DNA of 64,000 bases from Gilvimarinus xylanilyticus (GTDB lineage: Bacteria > Pseudomonadota > Gammaproteobacteria > Pseudomonadales > Cellvibrionaceae), in NCBI RefSeq assembly GCF_024195295.1, contig NZ_JAMFTH010000002.1, positions 124,001 through 188,000 on the forward strand, given 5' to 3'. How positions within the stretch are numbered: position 1 is the first letter of the stretch; every line of letters begins with the position of its first letter. The position numbers were made by a program, and so were the translations under genes. The notes beneath the pieces were generated by a model. That model searched no databases. It saw only the letters and a list, made by a program, of their open reading frames with translations, and had not been told where the DNA came from. Positions 23,683 through 33,693 of the stretch are shown here, piece after piece.

Positions 23683-24860
23683 TTCAGCGAATCCAAAATA
23701 TCCAGGTTGCTTTTGATCAGCGCGTTGCGCGTTTGCACCGAAGCGGCGGAACGCAATCCGTCCTCGGGAGTGTTGATGCAGTAATCCACCAGCTTATCGA
23801 CGGTGGAGGTAGCCACATGCATGCGCGTGTCGGACGAGGCGTAGTAAACAAACACATCGTTGTTTTCATTCACGATCCAGCCATTGGCAAAAGCCACGTT
23901 GGATACATCACCCACACGTTCGCTGCCTTGCGGGGCGATAAAGTGACCGCCGGGGCGATGGGTAACCACCCAGGGTTTGTCCAGGTCGGTCATAAATACG
24001 TACAGCACATAGCGCAGACCGGCGGCGGTGTTGCGCACACCGTGAGCCAGGTGCAGCCAGCCTTTATCCGTTTTGATAGGCGCGGGACCCTGACCGTTTT
24101 TCACTTCTTTAATGGTGTGGTATTCCTTGCCGTCGACGATAACTTCATCTTTAATTTCGGCATTTTCCATGGACTCGCTCAAGCCCCAGCCAATGCCGCC
24201 GCCGGAACCGACACTGATAAAGCCGTCCTGCGGGCGGGTGTAGAGCGCGTACTTGCCATCCACAAACTCGGGGTGCAGTACCACATTGCGCTGCTGGCCC
24301 GAGTAGGTAATTAAATCGGGCAGACGCTCCCAGTTGACCAAGTCTTTGGTGCGGGCAATACCACACTGAGCTTCAGCGGCTGACAGATCATTGGGTTGAG
24401 TGTCGTCTTTGCGCTCGGTGCAGAACAGGCCGTAAATATAGCCGTCTTCGTGCTGGGTTAAGCGCATATCGTATACATTGGTGTCCGGGCGATCGGTTTC
24501 CGGCAAGGTGATCGGGTAATCCCAGAAGCGGAAGTTATCCACGCCGTTGGGGCTTTCGGCAATCGCAAAAAAGCTTTTGCGATCATTGCCTTCGACGCGC
24601 ACCGCAAGAATGTATTTGCCCTTCCAGTAAAGTGCGCCCGAGTTAAACGCGGCGTTTACACCCTGACGCTCCATTAAAAAGGGGTTGGTTTTTTCGTTCA
24701 GATCATAGCGCCAGGTAATGGGGGCATGCTCGGCGGTGAGAATCGGGTTCTCCCAGCGCGAGTAGATTCCATTGCCCGGCGTCACTTCGCGGTTGGGGCG
24801 AGCGATCAGCTGCTCGTGTTGCTGTAAAAGCGCCTGGGCGCGTGCCTTAAAATTGCTCAT
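23679..24860 (-). CDS. GH130 beta-1,4-mannosylglucose phosphorylase
   Basis: 393 residues of family GH130. Features include [26 protein letters not shown] near the N-terminus, [42 protein letters not shown] with the catalytic aspartate region, and [15 protein letters not shown]. It would phosphorolyse mannosylglucose to mannose 1-phosphate and glucose in the cytoplasm. No signal peptide. The ATG at 24858-24860 is chosen for its aggaaaag site; a TTG at 24881 is less likely. It is the first gene of the four-gene mannan unit. An operator half-site pair (24913-24926) lies about 55 bp upstream. Confidence 0.92.
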   Translation of the reverse strand: MSNFKARAQALLQQHEQLIARPNREVTPGNGIYSRWENPILTAEHAPITWRYDLNEKTNPFLMERQGVNAAFNSGALYWKGKYILAVRVEGNDRKSFFAIAESPNGVDNFRFWDYPITLPETDRPDTNVYDMRLTQHEDGYIYGLFCTERKDDTQPNDLSAAEAQCGIARTKDLVNWERLPDLITYSGQQRNVVLHPEFVDGKYALYTRPQDGFISVGSGGGIGWGLSESMENAEIKDEVIVDGKEYHTIKEVKNGQGPAPIKTDKGWLHLAHGVRNTAAGLRYVLYVFMTDLDKPWVVTHRPGGHFIAPQGSERVGDVSNVAFANGWIVNENNDVFVYYASSDTRMHVATSTVDKLVDYCINTPEDGLRSAASVQTRNALIKSNLDILDSLK

Positions 24861-24912
24861 ATTCTTTTCCTGCAAGTTCAATTGTTCAGTAGCCAGACGG
24901 CAGCCGGAGATC

Positions 24913-24926
24913 AGAAACCGGTTACA
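24913..24926. promoter_or_regulatory. LacI-type operator upstream of the GH130 unit
   Basis: AGAAACCGGTTACA; reverse complement TGTAACCGGTTTCT. It matches two other sites at 27003-27016 and 29409-29422 (consensus TGTAAYCGGTTWCW) and surrounds the central CCGG/CCGA typical of LacI/GalR operators. Binding by the LacI protein at 27106 is inferred. Confidence 0.72.
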
Positions 24927-24937
24927 GCCTGCGATAT

Positions 24938-24960
24938 TAAAAAGCCCCCATCTCGGGGGC
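24938..24960 (-). terminator. Rho-independent terminator of the symporter gene
   Basis: On the minus strand GCCCCC-GAGAT-GGGGGC is followed by TTTTTAATA. It lies 14 bp beyond the symporter stop and separates it from the GH130 unit, which therefore has its own promoter in the 24861-24937 gap. Confidence 0.85.
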
Positions 24961-24974
24961 GCCCCGCTTTGGTT

Positions 24975-26834
24975 TTACGTGCGGGGCAAATATTTTTCCG
25001 GGGTATCCGCCGGGTAGTCTTTGAGCTTGCGCCACCAGAATTGCCACAGATAAAAACTACTGGCGGCGACTACAACCAGCGAGATCACAAACTCTTGCCA
25101 GTGTTGAATCACCATAAAAATGGCCGACGCTGTCATGGATGTTTGCCAGACAATCCCCACGGCAATATTGGCCCAGTCGCGGCCGCATTCACGGTTGCGT
25201 TCAAGCTCGGGGTGGTCTTGTTTCGCCGCCTCGTAAACCGGCCCCCAGAAACCCCAGGGACGCACTTTGATATAAAAGTTTTTCAGCACTTCCATATCGT
25301 CGGGTTCAGACATTAACGAGCCGACTACGCAGGCGATAAAACAACCCAAAAAGATAAAGGGAAAGGCGTAAATCTGCATAAACTCCACGCCCATCATCCA
25401 TTGGATAAGCTGAATCGCCAGCAGAATCACCACCCCGGCGGCCATGCCGCAGAAATAACCCACGCCGTTAAAGCGCCACCAGAACCACTTGAGCACATTG
25501 GAGGCGGTGTAGGCACCGTAAAAGGCGCTGACAATCCACATGATGATCGAGTTAAGGGAGGGTACGAACAGACCGATTAGCACCCCCAGCACCACAAACA
25601 GTACCGAGACCACATAGCTCGCCACAACATAGTTTTTGTCACTGCCGCCGGGCTTAAAGTAGCGCTTGTAAATATCATTCACCACATAGGCCGGGGCGGC
25701 GTTGGTGGTGGCTGCAAAGGTGGACATAAACGCGGCCAGCAACCCGGCGATAAGCAGCCCCAGCAAACCGGGCGGGACAAACTCGCGCATGGCAAAGGGC
25801 AGAATCTGCTCAAAGTCGACATCCGGCCCCATGGCCCGCAGATCATCCATAAAGTAGACCAACGCCAGCACGGTCAAACCGGCAATGAGCATATAGCGCG
25901 GAAACAGCAGCACCACATTCACAAAACCGCTCATTTTGGCCGCCTCGGTGGGTGTGCGTGCCGATAGCACCCGTTGCATATCATAGTTGGGGGGCGGGCC
26001 CATCAAGCTTTTGAGAATGCCCGAGGTCAACATCAACATAAAGAAGATGGTGAAAGGCTCGTAGCCATCGGTCACAATTTTGGTATTGGCCGACTCGAGT
26101 ATGCCCGACCAGTCCATATCCAGATTCCAACCAAACCCAATACTGGTCCAGTTTTCCGGCACGGCGGCGGCCAGCATTTCCGGCGATACCAATTTCATGG
26201 CGATAATACCCACCGCCACACAGGCGAAGGTCATGATGAAAAACTGCAGCACCTCGGTAAACACCACGCTGAACATACCGCCTTTCACCACATACACCGT
26301 GGTCAGCGCGGTGATAATCAGGCCGTAGTAAATATCGTTAGTGGTCGGGTCGGGCGACAGCTCCCAGGGCAAAAACACCGAGGCAAACTTGCCGATACCG
26401 ATAAAGCCATAGGCCAAAAAGCCCACCACATTCACCAGGGCAAAAAGCACCACAATAAGGTGGGACAGGCGCGCCCCCAGACCATCGCCGAAACGGAAGG
26501 TAATCCACTCGGCCCCAGTCAACACGCCCGAACGACGCAACCAAACCGAGAGAAAAACCATCATAAAAATCTGGTTAAACACGGGCCACAACCAGGGGAT
26601 GTAGACACTGGTTAAGCCGTAGACGAACAGCAGGTAGACCATCCACATGGTGCCCGAGATATCGAACATACCCGAGGCGTTGGACAGCCCCAGGGTGTAC
26701 CACTTGAGCTTATTGCCGCCCAAAAAGTAACTGCGAATGTTTTTGCTGGCCTTGGCGGAGATCCAGAAACCGATTACAACTGTGGCGAGGATGTAACCGA
26801 CGATCACCGCCACATCGATAAATGCTAACTGCAT
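24975..26834 (-). CDS. Sodium:solute symporter (SSS family), probable sugar importer
   Basis: 619 residues with about 14 membrane helices, the length of SSS sugar transporters. It begins FIDVAVIVGYILATVVIGFWIS and contains the family-typical SNASGMFDISGTMWMVYLL, GAEWITFRFGDG and LLAAFMSTFAATTNAAPAYVVNDIYKRYF segments. The C-terminus adds a soluble stretch and more hydrophobic segments. It would import mannose, mannobiose or galactose with sodium. The substrate is inferred from its position between the GH130 unit and the LacI gene. It is divergent from lacI across a 271-bp region with an operator. Confidence 0.9.
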   Translation of the reverse strand: MQLAFIDVAVIVGYILATVVIGFWISAKASKNIRSYFLGGNKLKWYTLGLSNASGMFDISGTMWMVYLLFVYGLTSVYIPWLWPVFNQIFMMVFLSVWLRRSGVLTGAEWITFRFGDGLGARLSHLIVVLFALVNVVGFLAYGFIGIGKFASVFLPWELSPDPTTNDIYYGLIITALTTVYVVKGGMFSVVFTEVLQFFIMTFACVAVGIIAMKLVSPEMLAAAVPENWTSIGFGWNLDMDWSGILESANTKIVTDGYEPFTIFFMLMLTSGILKSLMGPPPNYDMQRVLSARTPTEAAKMSGFVNVVLLFPRYMLIAGLTVLALVYFMDDLRAMGPDVDFEQILPFAMREFVPPGLLGLLIAGLLAAFMSTFAATTNAAPAYVVNDIYKRYFKPGGSDKNYVVASYVVSVLFVVLGVLIGLFVPSLNSIIMWIVSAFYGAYTASNVLKWFWWRFNGVGYFCGMAAGVVILLAIQLIQWMMGVEFMQIYAFPFIFLGCFIACVVGSLMSEPDDMEVLKNFYIKVRPWGFWGPVYEAAKQDHPELERNRECGRDWANIAVGIVWQTSMTASAIFMVIQHWQEFVISLVVVAASSFYLWQFWWRKLKDYPADTPEKYLPRT

Positions 26835-27002
26835 ACAGAGTGTCCAACGTTATTATACGAATTAGAGCTGGATTGAAGCGCCTGATCGGCTTGTGCAACC
26901 GGTATCACACAACTCCCAGCAAGCAATAATGCCAGATCCGGCCGGGCCTGGGAATGCCGACCACCGCAATTCAATCGCTCCACGAATATCAACAGCGCGA
27001 AA

Positions 27003-27016
27003 TGTAACCGATTACA
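27003..27016. promoter_or_regulatory. LacI-type operator between the symporter and lacI genes
   Basis: TGTAACCGATTACA, a near-perfect palindrome (TGTAA-CCGA-TTACA). It sits 90 bp upstream of the lacI start and 169 bp upstream of the symporter start, so it could control both directions. It matches the sites at 24913 and 29409. Confidence 0.78.
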
Positions 27017-27105
27017 CCGCAAAACGCCAGCACTTTACACTACTTATCGGCATTGCGGTGCTGTGCTAGTATCCCCGCAAACCGATCAGCATATAGGCAA
27101 AACCA

Positions 27106-28107
27106 GTGTCCAATATTCGAGATGTAGCCCGCGAGGCCGGCGTATCTGTCGCCACAGTGTCGCGCGCCCTGAGCGACCCCGAAAAAGTTTCACAAACCAG
27201 CTTAAATAAAGTGCACAGCGCCATCGAGAAAGTGGGCTACCGCCCCAATATGCTGGCGCGCAGCTTCCGCTCGGCAAAAAGCTACGCAGTGGTGGTACTG
27301 GTACCCGATATTACCAACCCGTTTTTCTCGGAAGTGATCCGCTCGATCGAAGACCGCGCCCAGCAAAAAGGCTATGCGGTACTGCTGGGCGACACCCGCG
27401 GCCTGCCCGAGCGCGAGAAAGAGTATATTCGCCGGGTAGAAACCCGCCTGGCCGACGGCGTAATTCAGCTGCGCCCCGACGAGCCGGGCAAACAAAGCCA
27501 AATCCCCAAAGATGTCGCCTTTGTAAATGTCTGCGGCTGCGAATCTACCACCGGCCCGCGAGTGCGCATCGACAACCGCGGCGCGGCGCGCTCGGTGGTG
27601 GAGTACCTGATCTCCCTGGGACACAAACGCATTGGGGTAATATCGGGCCTGAGCACCAACCCACACACCGTGGACCGCCTGGCGGGCTACCGCGAGGCAC
27701 TGGAGGCGGCTGACCTGGAATTCGATCCGGCCCTAATCGCCGAGGGCGACTTCACCACCTGGTCCGGCCTTAACAGCGCCAAGCAGTTTTGCACCATGAG
27801 CAACCGCCCCACCGCAGTGTTCTGCATGAACGATGAAATGGCCATTGGCGCCATGCAAACCTTTAAAAGCGCAGGCCTGCGTGTGCCGGAAGACATTTCG
27901 GTGACCGGCTTTGACGACATCAGCTACGCCCGCTACTGCGACCCCAGCTTAACCACCGTCACCCAGCCCGCCGAAGAAATGGGCAAACTATCGATGGATA
28001 TGCTGCTGCGCCTGATAGAGGGCCAGGACCTGGCCCAGGAAGAGAATGTGCTGCCAGCGGAGTTTGTGATTCGTAAAAGTACCAATGTGCCGCCGAAGGG
28101 TGATTGA
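27106..28107 (+). CDS. LacI family transcriptional regulator of the mannan locus
   Basis: 333 residues. The N-terminal helix-turn-helix is SNIRDVAREAGVSVATVSRALSDPEKVS, followed by the hinge helix RPNMLARSFRS. The rest is a periplasmic-binding-like effector domain (VVVLVPDITNPFFSEVIRSIED, SVTGFDDISYARYCDPSLTTV). It starts with GTG. Flanked by the symporter and the AGE genes, with three matching operators in the locus, it is the probable repressor of mannan genes with a sugar or sugar phosphate as inducer. The stop is followed by an inverted heptad repeat. Confidence 0.93.
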   Translation: MSNIRDVAREAGVSVATVSRALSDPEKVSQTSLNKVHSAIEKVGYRPNMLARSFRSAKSYAVVVLVPDITNPFFSEVIRSIEDRAQQKGYAVLLGDTRGLPEREKEYIRRVETRLADGVIQLRPDEPGKQSQIPKDVAFVNVCGCESTTGPRVRIDNRGAARSVVEYLISLGHKRIGVISGLSTNPHTVDRLAGYREALEAADLEFDPALIAEGDFTTWSGLNSAKQFCTMSNRPTAVFCMNDEMAIGAMQTFKSAGLRVPEDISVTGFDDISYARYCDPSLTTVTQPAEEMGKLSMDMLLRLIEGQDLAQEENVLPAEFVIRKSTNVPPKGD

Positions 28108-28114
28108 ATAAAAG

Positions 28115-28187
28115 GTCAGACGTCTGATGTCTGAGGACTGACGCGGGTCACTCCAAAACGTCTGACGTCCGACATCCGACGTCAGAC
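28115..28187. repeat. Inverted heptad repeat filling the gap between convergent genes
   Basis: Left arm 28115-28142 starts GTCAGACGTCTGATGTCTGA and the right arm 28160-28187 is its imperfect reverse complement (about 24 of 28 positions). Each arm is itself built of 7-bp units of the form GTCNGAC. Between them lies GGGTCACTCCA, also seen at 9852. It ends exactly where the next convergent gene ends, so it may serve as a terminator hairpin, although no T-run is present. Confidence 0.7.
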
Positions 28188-29330
28188 TTATTTACCCTGA
28201 TACCTCAGCAACTCCTGCATCAACACCAACAAATGGTAGAGGGTACTGGCAGGCGCGGTATCCACCACCACTTCATCCTGCTCGCCGCGCTGGTCGACAT
28301 AGCTGCCGGGGGTAGAGCCGCACAAGTAATAGTCAAACAAGGTGGCGACCGAATCGGCGGCGCGCTGTTCGGCGCTCGGGTCGCCGCGCTGGGCCATGAC
28401 CAATGAGGCTTTAATCAGCTCGGTTAGGCCCCAGCAGCGCTTGGTGTGCTGCAAAATTTCTCCGGCGGGGGTTACGGAATCGTACAGCAACCCCGAATCT
28501 GCTTTCAGCCCTAGCTCCAGGCCGCGCCGATAGAGTACCGACAAATATTCACTGACATCGGTACCACTTAAGCGCTGATACCAATCCAGCAGCCACACCC
28601 ACTCCATCATATGACCGGGCTCGACCACCTGACCGGCATCGGCGGGGGCCAGGGTCCAGTCGTCGTTAAAGAACTCGAACAACACCCCCTGCTCGGCCGA
28701 GAAAAAGTGTTTTTCAAACAGCGCAAACATTTGTCCGGCACGCTCCAGCCAGGCGTTATCGCCGCTCGCCTCGTACAGCGCCATAAAAGCCTCAAACAAA
28801 TGCATATGCGGGTTTTGCCGACGCCAGGCGTAGTCGTAATCCCCCTCGGACCAACCGCCGTTACCCATAGCAAAGGCCCTGTCAAAGTGGGCGACCAATT
28901 GCCGGGCTTTTTCCAGCGCGGCGGAGTCTTGGCGTACCCGGTACTGCCAGGCATAGGCGAGCAGGAAGAAAGCGTGATCGTATAAATCCTGCTTGGTGTC
29001 GATTACGTCAAAATCCGGGTTAAACAGGTGGGTAAAACCGCCCCCAGCCGTTGGGTGCGCCGCCTTATTTTCCACATAGGCCAGCATTTGCTGCCCTACT
29101 GCGGCGCCATCGTCGCACCAGCCGAGGGACTCGGCAGCGGTAAAGAAAAAAGCCTGACGGGCCTGCACGCGGACGCGGATATTCGCCTGGGTATCCACCT
29201 CACCCGAGGCCAACAAACGCTCGATACTGGTTCCCTTTGCGGTAACGCTGCGGGTGCGCCACAAGGGCAGTGCTTGATCCTGAAACCAGTTGGCCAGGCG
29301 CTGGGTTTGGGTCTCTAATGAAGCCGTCAT
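28188..29330 (-). CDS. Second AGE-family epimerase/isomerase, possible mannose isomerase
   Basis: 380 residues of the AGE (alpha/alpha)6-barrel family. Segments include AFFFTAAESLGW, GGGFTHLFNPDFDVIDTKQDLYDHAFFLLAYAW, the histidine-bearing RQNPHMHLFEAF, GHMMEWVWLLDWYQRLSG, and HTKRCWGLTELIKASLVMAQRGD. This pattern suits mannose isomerases and phosphomannose-isomerase-like members rather than the disaccharide epimerases. It may turn mannose into fructose. The ATG at 29328-29330 is used because aaagga lies upstream; a longer frame to 29426 covers the operator. An operator at 29409-29422 puts it in the LacI regulon. Activity is inferred. Confidence 0.8.
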   Translation of the reverse strand: MTASLETQTQRLANWFQDQALPLWRTRSVTAKGTSIERLLASGEVDTQANIRVRVQARQAFFFTAAESLGWCDDGAAVGQQMLAYVENKAAHPTAGGGFTHLFNPDFDVIDTKQDLYDHAFFLLAYAWQYRVRQDSAALEKARQLVAHFDRAFAMGNGGWSEGDYDYAWRRQNPHMHLFEAFMALYEASGDNAWLERAGQMFALFEKHFFSAEQGVLFEFFNDDWTLAPADAGQVVEPGHMMEWVWLLDWYQRLSGTDVSEYLSVLYRRGLELGLKADSGLLYDSVTPAGEILQHTKRCWGLTELIKASLVMAQRGDPSAEQRAADSVATLFDYYLCGSTPGSYVDQRGEQDEVVVDTAPASTLYHLLVLMQELLRYQGK

Positions 29331-29408
29331 GAAGCTATGTTTCCTTTGGGTATTTCTCGGGCCTATGCCGGGGCTAGGTCTAATTCGCGGCGCAATAATG
29401 CCCCACAA

Positions 29409-29422
29409 TGTAACCGGTTTCA
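29409..29422. promoter_or_regulatory. LacI-type operator upstream of the second AGE gene
   Basis: TGTAACCGGTTTCA, one to three differences from the sites at 24913-24926 and 27003-27016. It lies about 80 bp upstream of the AGE start on the minus strand. Confidence 0.75.
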
Positions 29423-29452
29423 ACAATCAATTGGCCATTAAAGACACACGCT

Positions 29453-30569
<1,117 letters not shown>

Positions 30570-30645
30570 CAGTTTCTCTCCCCCGTACTCAGAAGTGGTA
30601 GGATAGCGCCTTTGTTGATCAGCGATAAGGGTTAGCACTCCCGCC

Positions 30646-31818
30646 ATGTTTTTTAAACGCTTTAGAAAGAACTCTGACACCGACAAGCAAAAGCCGGCCG
30701 AACAACCGGAAGAAGCCGTCGAGAATGAGGTTAGCCCCGACCCCGAGCCTGCCCCCGAGGCCCGGGAACCTGCACCCGTACCCGAGCCCCCAGTAGCGGA
30801 TGCTCCCGAGCCTGCGGCCGACACGCCTGTGCCGGTCGTCGAGCCCACTGCCCCTGAGCCCGAACCTGCGCCCGCGCCGGAACCGGAAAAACCCGCCAAA
30901 GAGGGTTTTTTCAGCCGTATTAAAAAGGGCCTGGCGCGCACCAGCAATAACTTCTCAGAAGGTATTGGCAATCTCTTTTTAGGTAAAAAGGAGATTGACG
31001 ACGAACTGCTGGAGGATATCGAATCGCAGTTGCTGGTCGCCGATGTGGGCATGGAGGCCACCGAGGAAATCATCGAGGACTTAACCGACCGGGTCGCCCG
31101 CAAACAGCTGGCCAACCCAGAGGCGCTGCTGGACGCGCTTAAGGTATCGCTAAGCGAAATGCTGCAACCGGCCGAAGCCCCCTTGGTGATTGATACCAGC
31201 CGCCAGCCCTATGTGATTTTAGTGGTGGGCGTAAACGGCGTGGGCAAGACCACCACCATCGGTAAGCTAGCCAAACGCCTGCAAAACGAAGGCAAGTCGG
31301 TGATGCTGGCCGCCGGGGACACCTTCCGTGCGGCGGCGGTAGAGCAACTGCAAGTGTGGGGCGAGCGCAACAGTATTCCGGTTATCGCCCAGCACACAGG
31401 CGCCGACAGCGCCTCGGTCATCTACGATGCGGTGCAGGCCGCTAAGGCTCGGGGCATAGATGTATTAATCGCCGACACCGCCGGGCGTTTGCACAACAAA
31501 GATCATTTGATGGAAGAGCTGTCCAAGGTGCGCCGGGTGATGGGCAAGCTGGACGAAACCGCACCCCACGAAACTTTGCTGGTGCTGGACGCCGGCACCG
31601 GGCAAAACGCCGTCAGCCAGGCCAAGCACTTTATCGAATCGTCCCAGGTGTCGGGTATTGCCCTAACCAAACTGGACGGTACCGCTAAAGGCGGGGTCAT
31701 TTTCGCGCTGACCAAACAGTTTAACCGGCCGGTGCGCTTTATCGGCGTGGGCGAGGGCATTGACGATTTGCAGCCGTTTCGCGCCGCGCCGTTTGTCGAG
31801 GCACTGTTTAACCGGTGA
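30646..31818 (+). CDS. ftsY: Signal recognition particle receptor FtsY
   Basis: 390 residues. An N-terminal acidic, proline-rich A domain (about 15-90, rich in PEPAPEPE-like runs) leads into the NG domain starting EGFFSRIKKGLARTSNNFSEG. GTPase motifs: GVNGVGKTTTIGKLA (G1), DTFRAAAVEQL, DTAGRLHNK (G3) and TKLDGTAKGG (G4). It docks ribosome-SRP complexes at the membrane. First gene of ftsY-ftsE-ftsX; the stop TGA overlaps the GTG start of ftsE. Confidence 0.97.
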   Translation: MFFKRFRKNSDTDKQKPAEQPEEAVENEVSPDPEPAPEAREPAPVPEPPVADAPEPAADTPVPVVEPTAPEPEPAPAPEPEKPAKEGFFSRIKKGLARTSNNFSEGIGNLFLGKKEIDDELLEDIESQLLVADVGMEATEEIIEDLTDRVARKQLANPEALLDALKVSLSEMLQPAEAPLVIDTSRQPYVILVVGVNGVGKTTTIGKLAKRLQNEGKSVMLAAGDTFRAAAVEQLQVWGERNSIPVIAQHTGADSASVIYDAVQAAKARGIDVLIADTAGRLHNKDHLMEELSKVRRVMGKLDETAPHETLLVLDAGTGQNAVSQAKHFIESSQVSGIALTKLDGTAKGGVIFALTKQFNRPVRFIGVGEGIDDLQPFRAAPFVEALFNR

Positions 31819-32504
31819 TACGCTTTCAGTCCGTCAGCAAGCGCTACGACACCGGCCAAGAGGCCCTAAGCCGGGTCGACTTTCATATCGAGCGCGGCGA
31901 AATGGTGTTTTTAACCGGCCACTCAGGGGCCGGTAAAAGCACCTTGATGAAGTTGATTATGCTGATGGAGCGCCCCACCCAGGGGCAGATACAAGTGGGC
32001 GGCCGCGCCACCGAACGCATTCGCGGCTCGGCCATTGCCCACTACCGCCGCAATATTGGGGTGGTGTTCCAAAACCACCAGCTGCTGTTTGATCGCAGCG
32101 TGTTCGACAATGTCGCCCTGCCCTTAAGGGTAGCGGGCTACCACGACGCCGACATCGGCCGCCGGGTGCGCGCTTCGCTGGATAAAGTGGGGCTGCTACG
32201 CAAAGAGCGGCAAAACCCCATCACCCTGTCGGGCGGCGAGCAGCAGCGCGTGGGTATCGCCCGCGCAGTGGTTAACAAGCCTGCCCTTATTCTCGCCGAC
32301 GAACCCACGGGTAACCTGGACCCCGAGCTGTCGGCCGAAATCATGCGCTTGTTTCGTCAGTTTAACGAGCTGGGCATGACCCTGGTCATTGCCAGCCACG
32401 ACATTGACCTGATCGGACGTATGAATAAGCGTGTACTGAGCCTGGCCGAGGGCCGGGTCGTCGCCGGGGCTAACCCGAATAGCAGCGGGAGAGCCGAACC
32501 GTGA
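31815..32504 (+). CDS. ftsE: Cell division ATP-binding protein FtsE
   Basis: 229 residues of an ABC ATPase. Walker [12 protein letters not shown]-loop VFQNHQLL, signature [14 protein letters not shown] and Walker [10 protein letters not shown] are all intact. With FtsX it forms the divisome complex that activates peptidoglycan hydrolases. GTG start overlapping ftsY; its stop overlaps the GTG of ftsX (GTGA). Confidence 0.96.
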   Translation: MIRFQSVSKRYDTGQEALSRVDFHIERGEMVFLTGHSGAGKSTLMKLIMLMERPTQGQIQVGGRATERIRGSAIAHYRRNIGVVFQNHQLLFDRSVFDNVALPLRVAGYHDADIGRRVRASLDKVGLLRKERQNPITLSGGEQQRVGIARAVVNKPALILADEPTGNLDPELSAEIMRLFRQFNELGMTLVIASHDIDLIGRMNKRVLSLAEGRVVAGANPNSSGRAEP

Positions 32505-33481
32505 GAGCCAAAGAGGCACCTCGCCCCCAGGGGGCCGTACAGAGTAAAACCCAGTGGCGCGATCGCTTAGCCAGCTGGCAGGCCCACCACAGCACCTGTG
32601 CACTGGAGAGCTTACTGCGTCTGCTGCGCCGCCCGCTGCAAAGCTTTTTAACCTGGCTGGTCATCGCCGTGGCTACCGCCCTGCCCGCGACGCTTTATGT
32701 GGCTTTGCAAAATGTCGAGTCTCTGGGCTATCAGTGGCAGGATTCCAGCCAAATATCAGTCTTTATAAGCGCCGACGCCAGCGATCAGGCTTTGACTCAG
32801 TGGCGCGACGATTTACGCTCGCGCGACGATATTGCCGAGCTAACCTATATCAGCCCCCAACAAGCACTGGATGAGTTCCGTACCCACTCGGGCCTGGGGG
32901 ATGTGTTGGACGATTTAGAACAAAACCCACTGCCCGCGGTACTGTTGGTGCAGCCCAGCCTTGCCGCCAGCCAGGGCCAGCCCTTGCAGGGGTTGCTGGA
33001 CACCCTGCAACAACACCCACTCAGCGACGACGCCCGCCTGGATATGCTGTGGGTGCAGCGCTTGGAGCAACTGCTGACCCTCGCCAGCCGGGCGGTGTTT
33101 TTCTTTGCGCTGTTACTGGGTCTGGGGCTGCTGCTGGTAATCGGCAACACCATTCGCCTGGCCATTGAGAGCCGGCGCGACGAGATTTTGGTGGTCAAAC
33201 TGGTGGGCGGCACCGACGCCTACGTGCGCCGCCCGTTTCTGTATACCGGCCTGTGGTACGGCCTGGGGGGCGGAGTCATCGCCTTGGTACTGCTGGCTCT
33301 GGGGCTGAACTGGCTGGCCACCCCGGTGTCTCAGTTAGCCAATTTGTATCAAAGTGACTTCAGCCTGCAGGGACTCAGCTTTATTGCCAGTTTACAGCTG
33401 GTGCTACTGGCGGGGCTGATTGGGCTGGCTGGCGCCTGGCTTGCCGTAGGCCGTCATCTGGCGGCCATAAAACCGCGCTAA
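32501..33481 (+). CDS. ftsX: Cell division permease FtsX
   Basis: 326 residues with a cytoplasmic N-terminus (about 50), a first membrane helix (LQSFLTWLVIAVATALPATLYVAL), a periplasmic domain (about 80-190), and three further helices in the C-terminal FtsX domain. Residues such as ARLDMLWVQRLEQLL and IGNTIRLAIESRRDEILVVKLVGGTD match FtsX. It starts with GTG in overlap with ftsE. Confidence 0.95.
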   Translation: MRAKEAPRPQGAVQSKTQWRDRLASWQAHHSTCALESLLRLLRRPLQSFLTWLVIAVATALPATLYVALQNVESLGYQWQDSSQISVFISADASDQALTQWRDDLRSRDDIAELTYISPQQALDEFRTHSGLGDVLDDLEQNPLPAVLLVQPSLAASQGQPLQGLLDTLQQHPLSDDARLDMLWVQRLEQLLTLASRAVFFFALLLGLGLLLVIGNTIRLAIESRRDEILVVKLVGGTDAYVRRPFLYTGLWYGLGGGVIALVLLALGLNWLATPVSQLANLYQSDFSLQGLSFIASLQLVLLAGLIGLAGAWLAVGRHLAAIKPR

Positions 33482-33602
33482 ACTGGCGCTGGGTTGCAGA
33501 AATTCGCATGCCCTGAAAGGGCGCAAGTCTCCGGAAAGGTACACCTCCCGTAAATATGCGTAAAGTGCCGGTTTTAGCGGCTTAGCGGTGAACTTTCGGC
33601 TA

Positions 33603-33632
33603 TTGGAAGTCTCTAATAACTAGTGCTAGACT
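33603..33632 (+). promoter_or_regulatory. Possible sigma-70 promoter of rpoH
   Basis: TTGGAA (33603-33608) and TAGACT (33627-33632) with an 18-bp spacer, about 60 bp upstream of the rpoH start in the 212-bp ftsX-rpoH gap. Several promoters are expected for rpoH; only this one stood out, and the match is moderate. Confidence 0.4.
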
Positions 33633-33693
33633 AATTGCCCCGTGAAATTACCACTGGGCCGAAACAAGGTTATCACTTAGGAGTAGACACACT

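Noticed and set aside
28331-29426. Start of the second AGE gene at 29426
   Set aside because: That start would place the LacI operator inside the gene; the ATG at 29330 has a ribosome site and gives the family length.
30570-31115. Long N-terminal extension of the rsmD frame
   Set aside because: It is antisense to the ftsY acidic region, has low-complexity SG-rich sequence and no start signal; a GTG with a strong ribosome site at 30569 gives the normal RsmD length.
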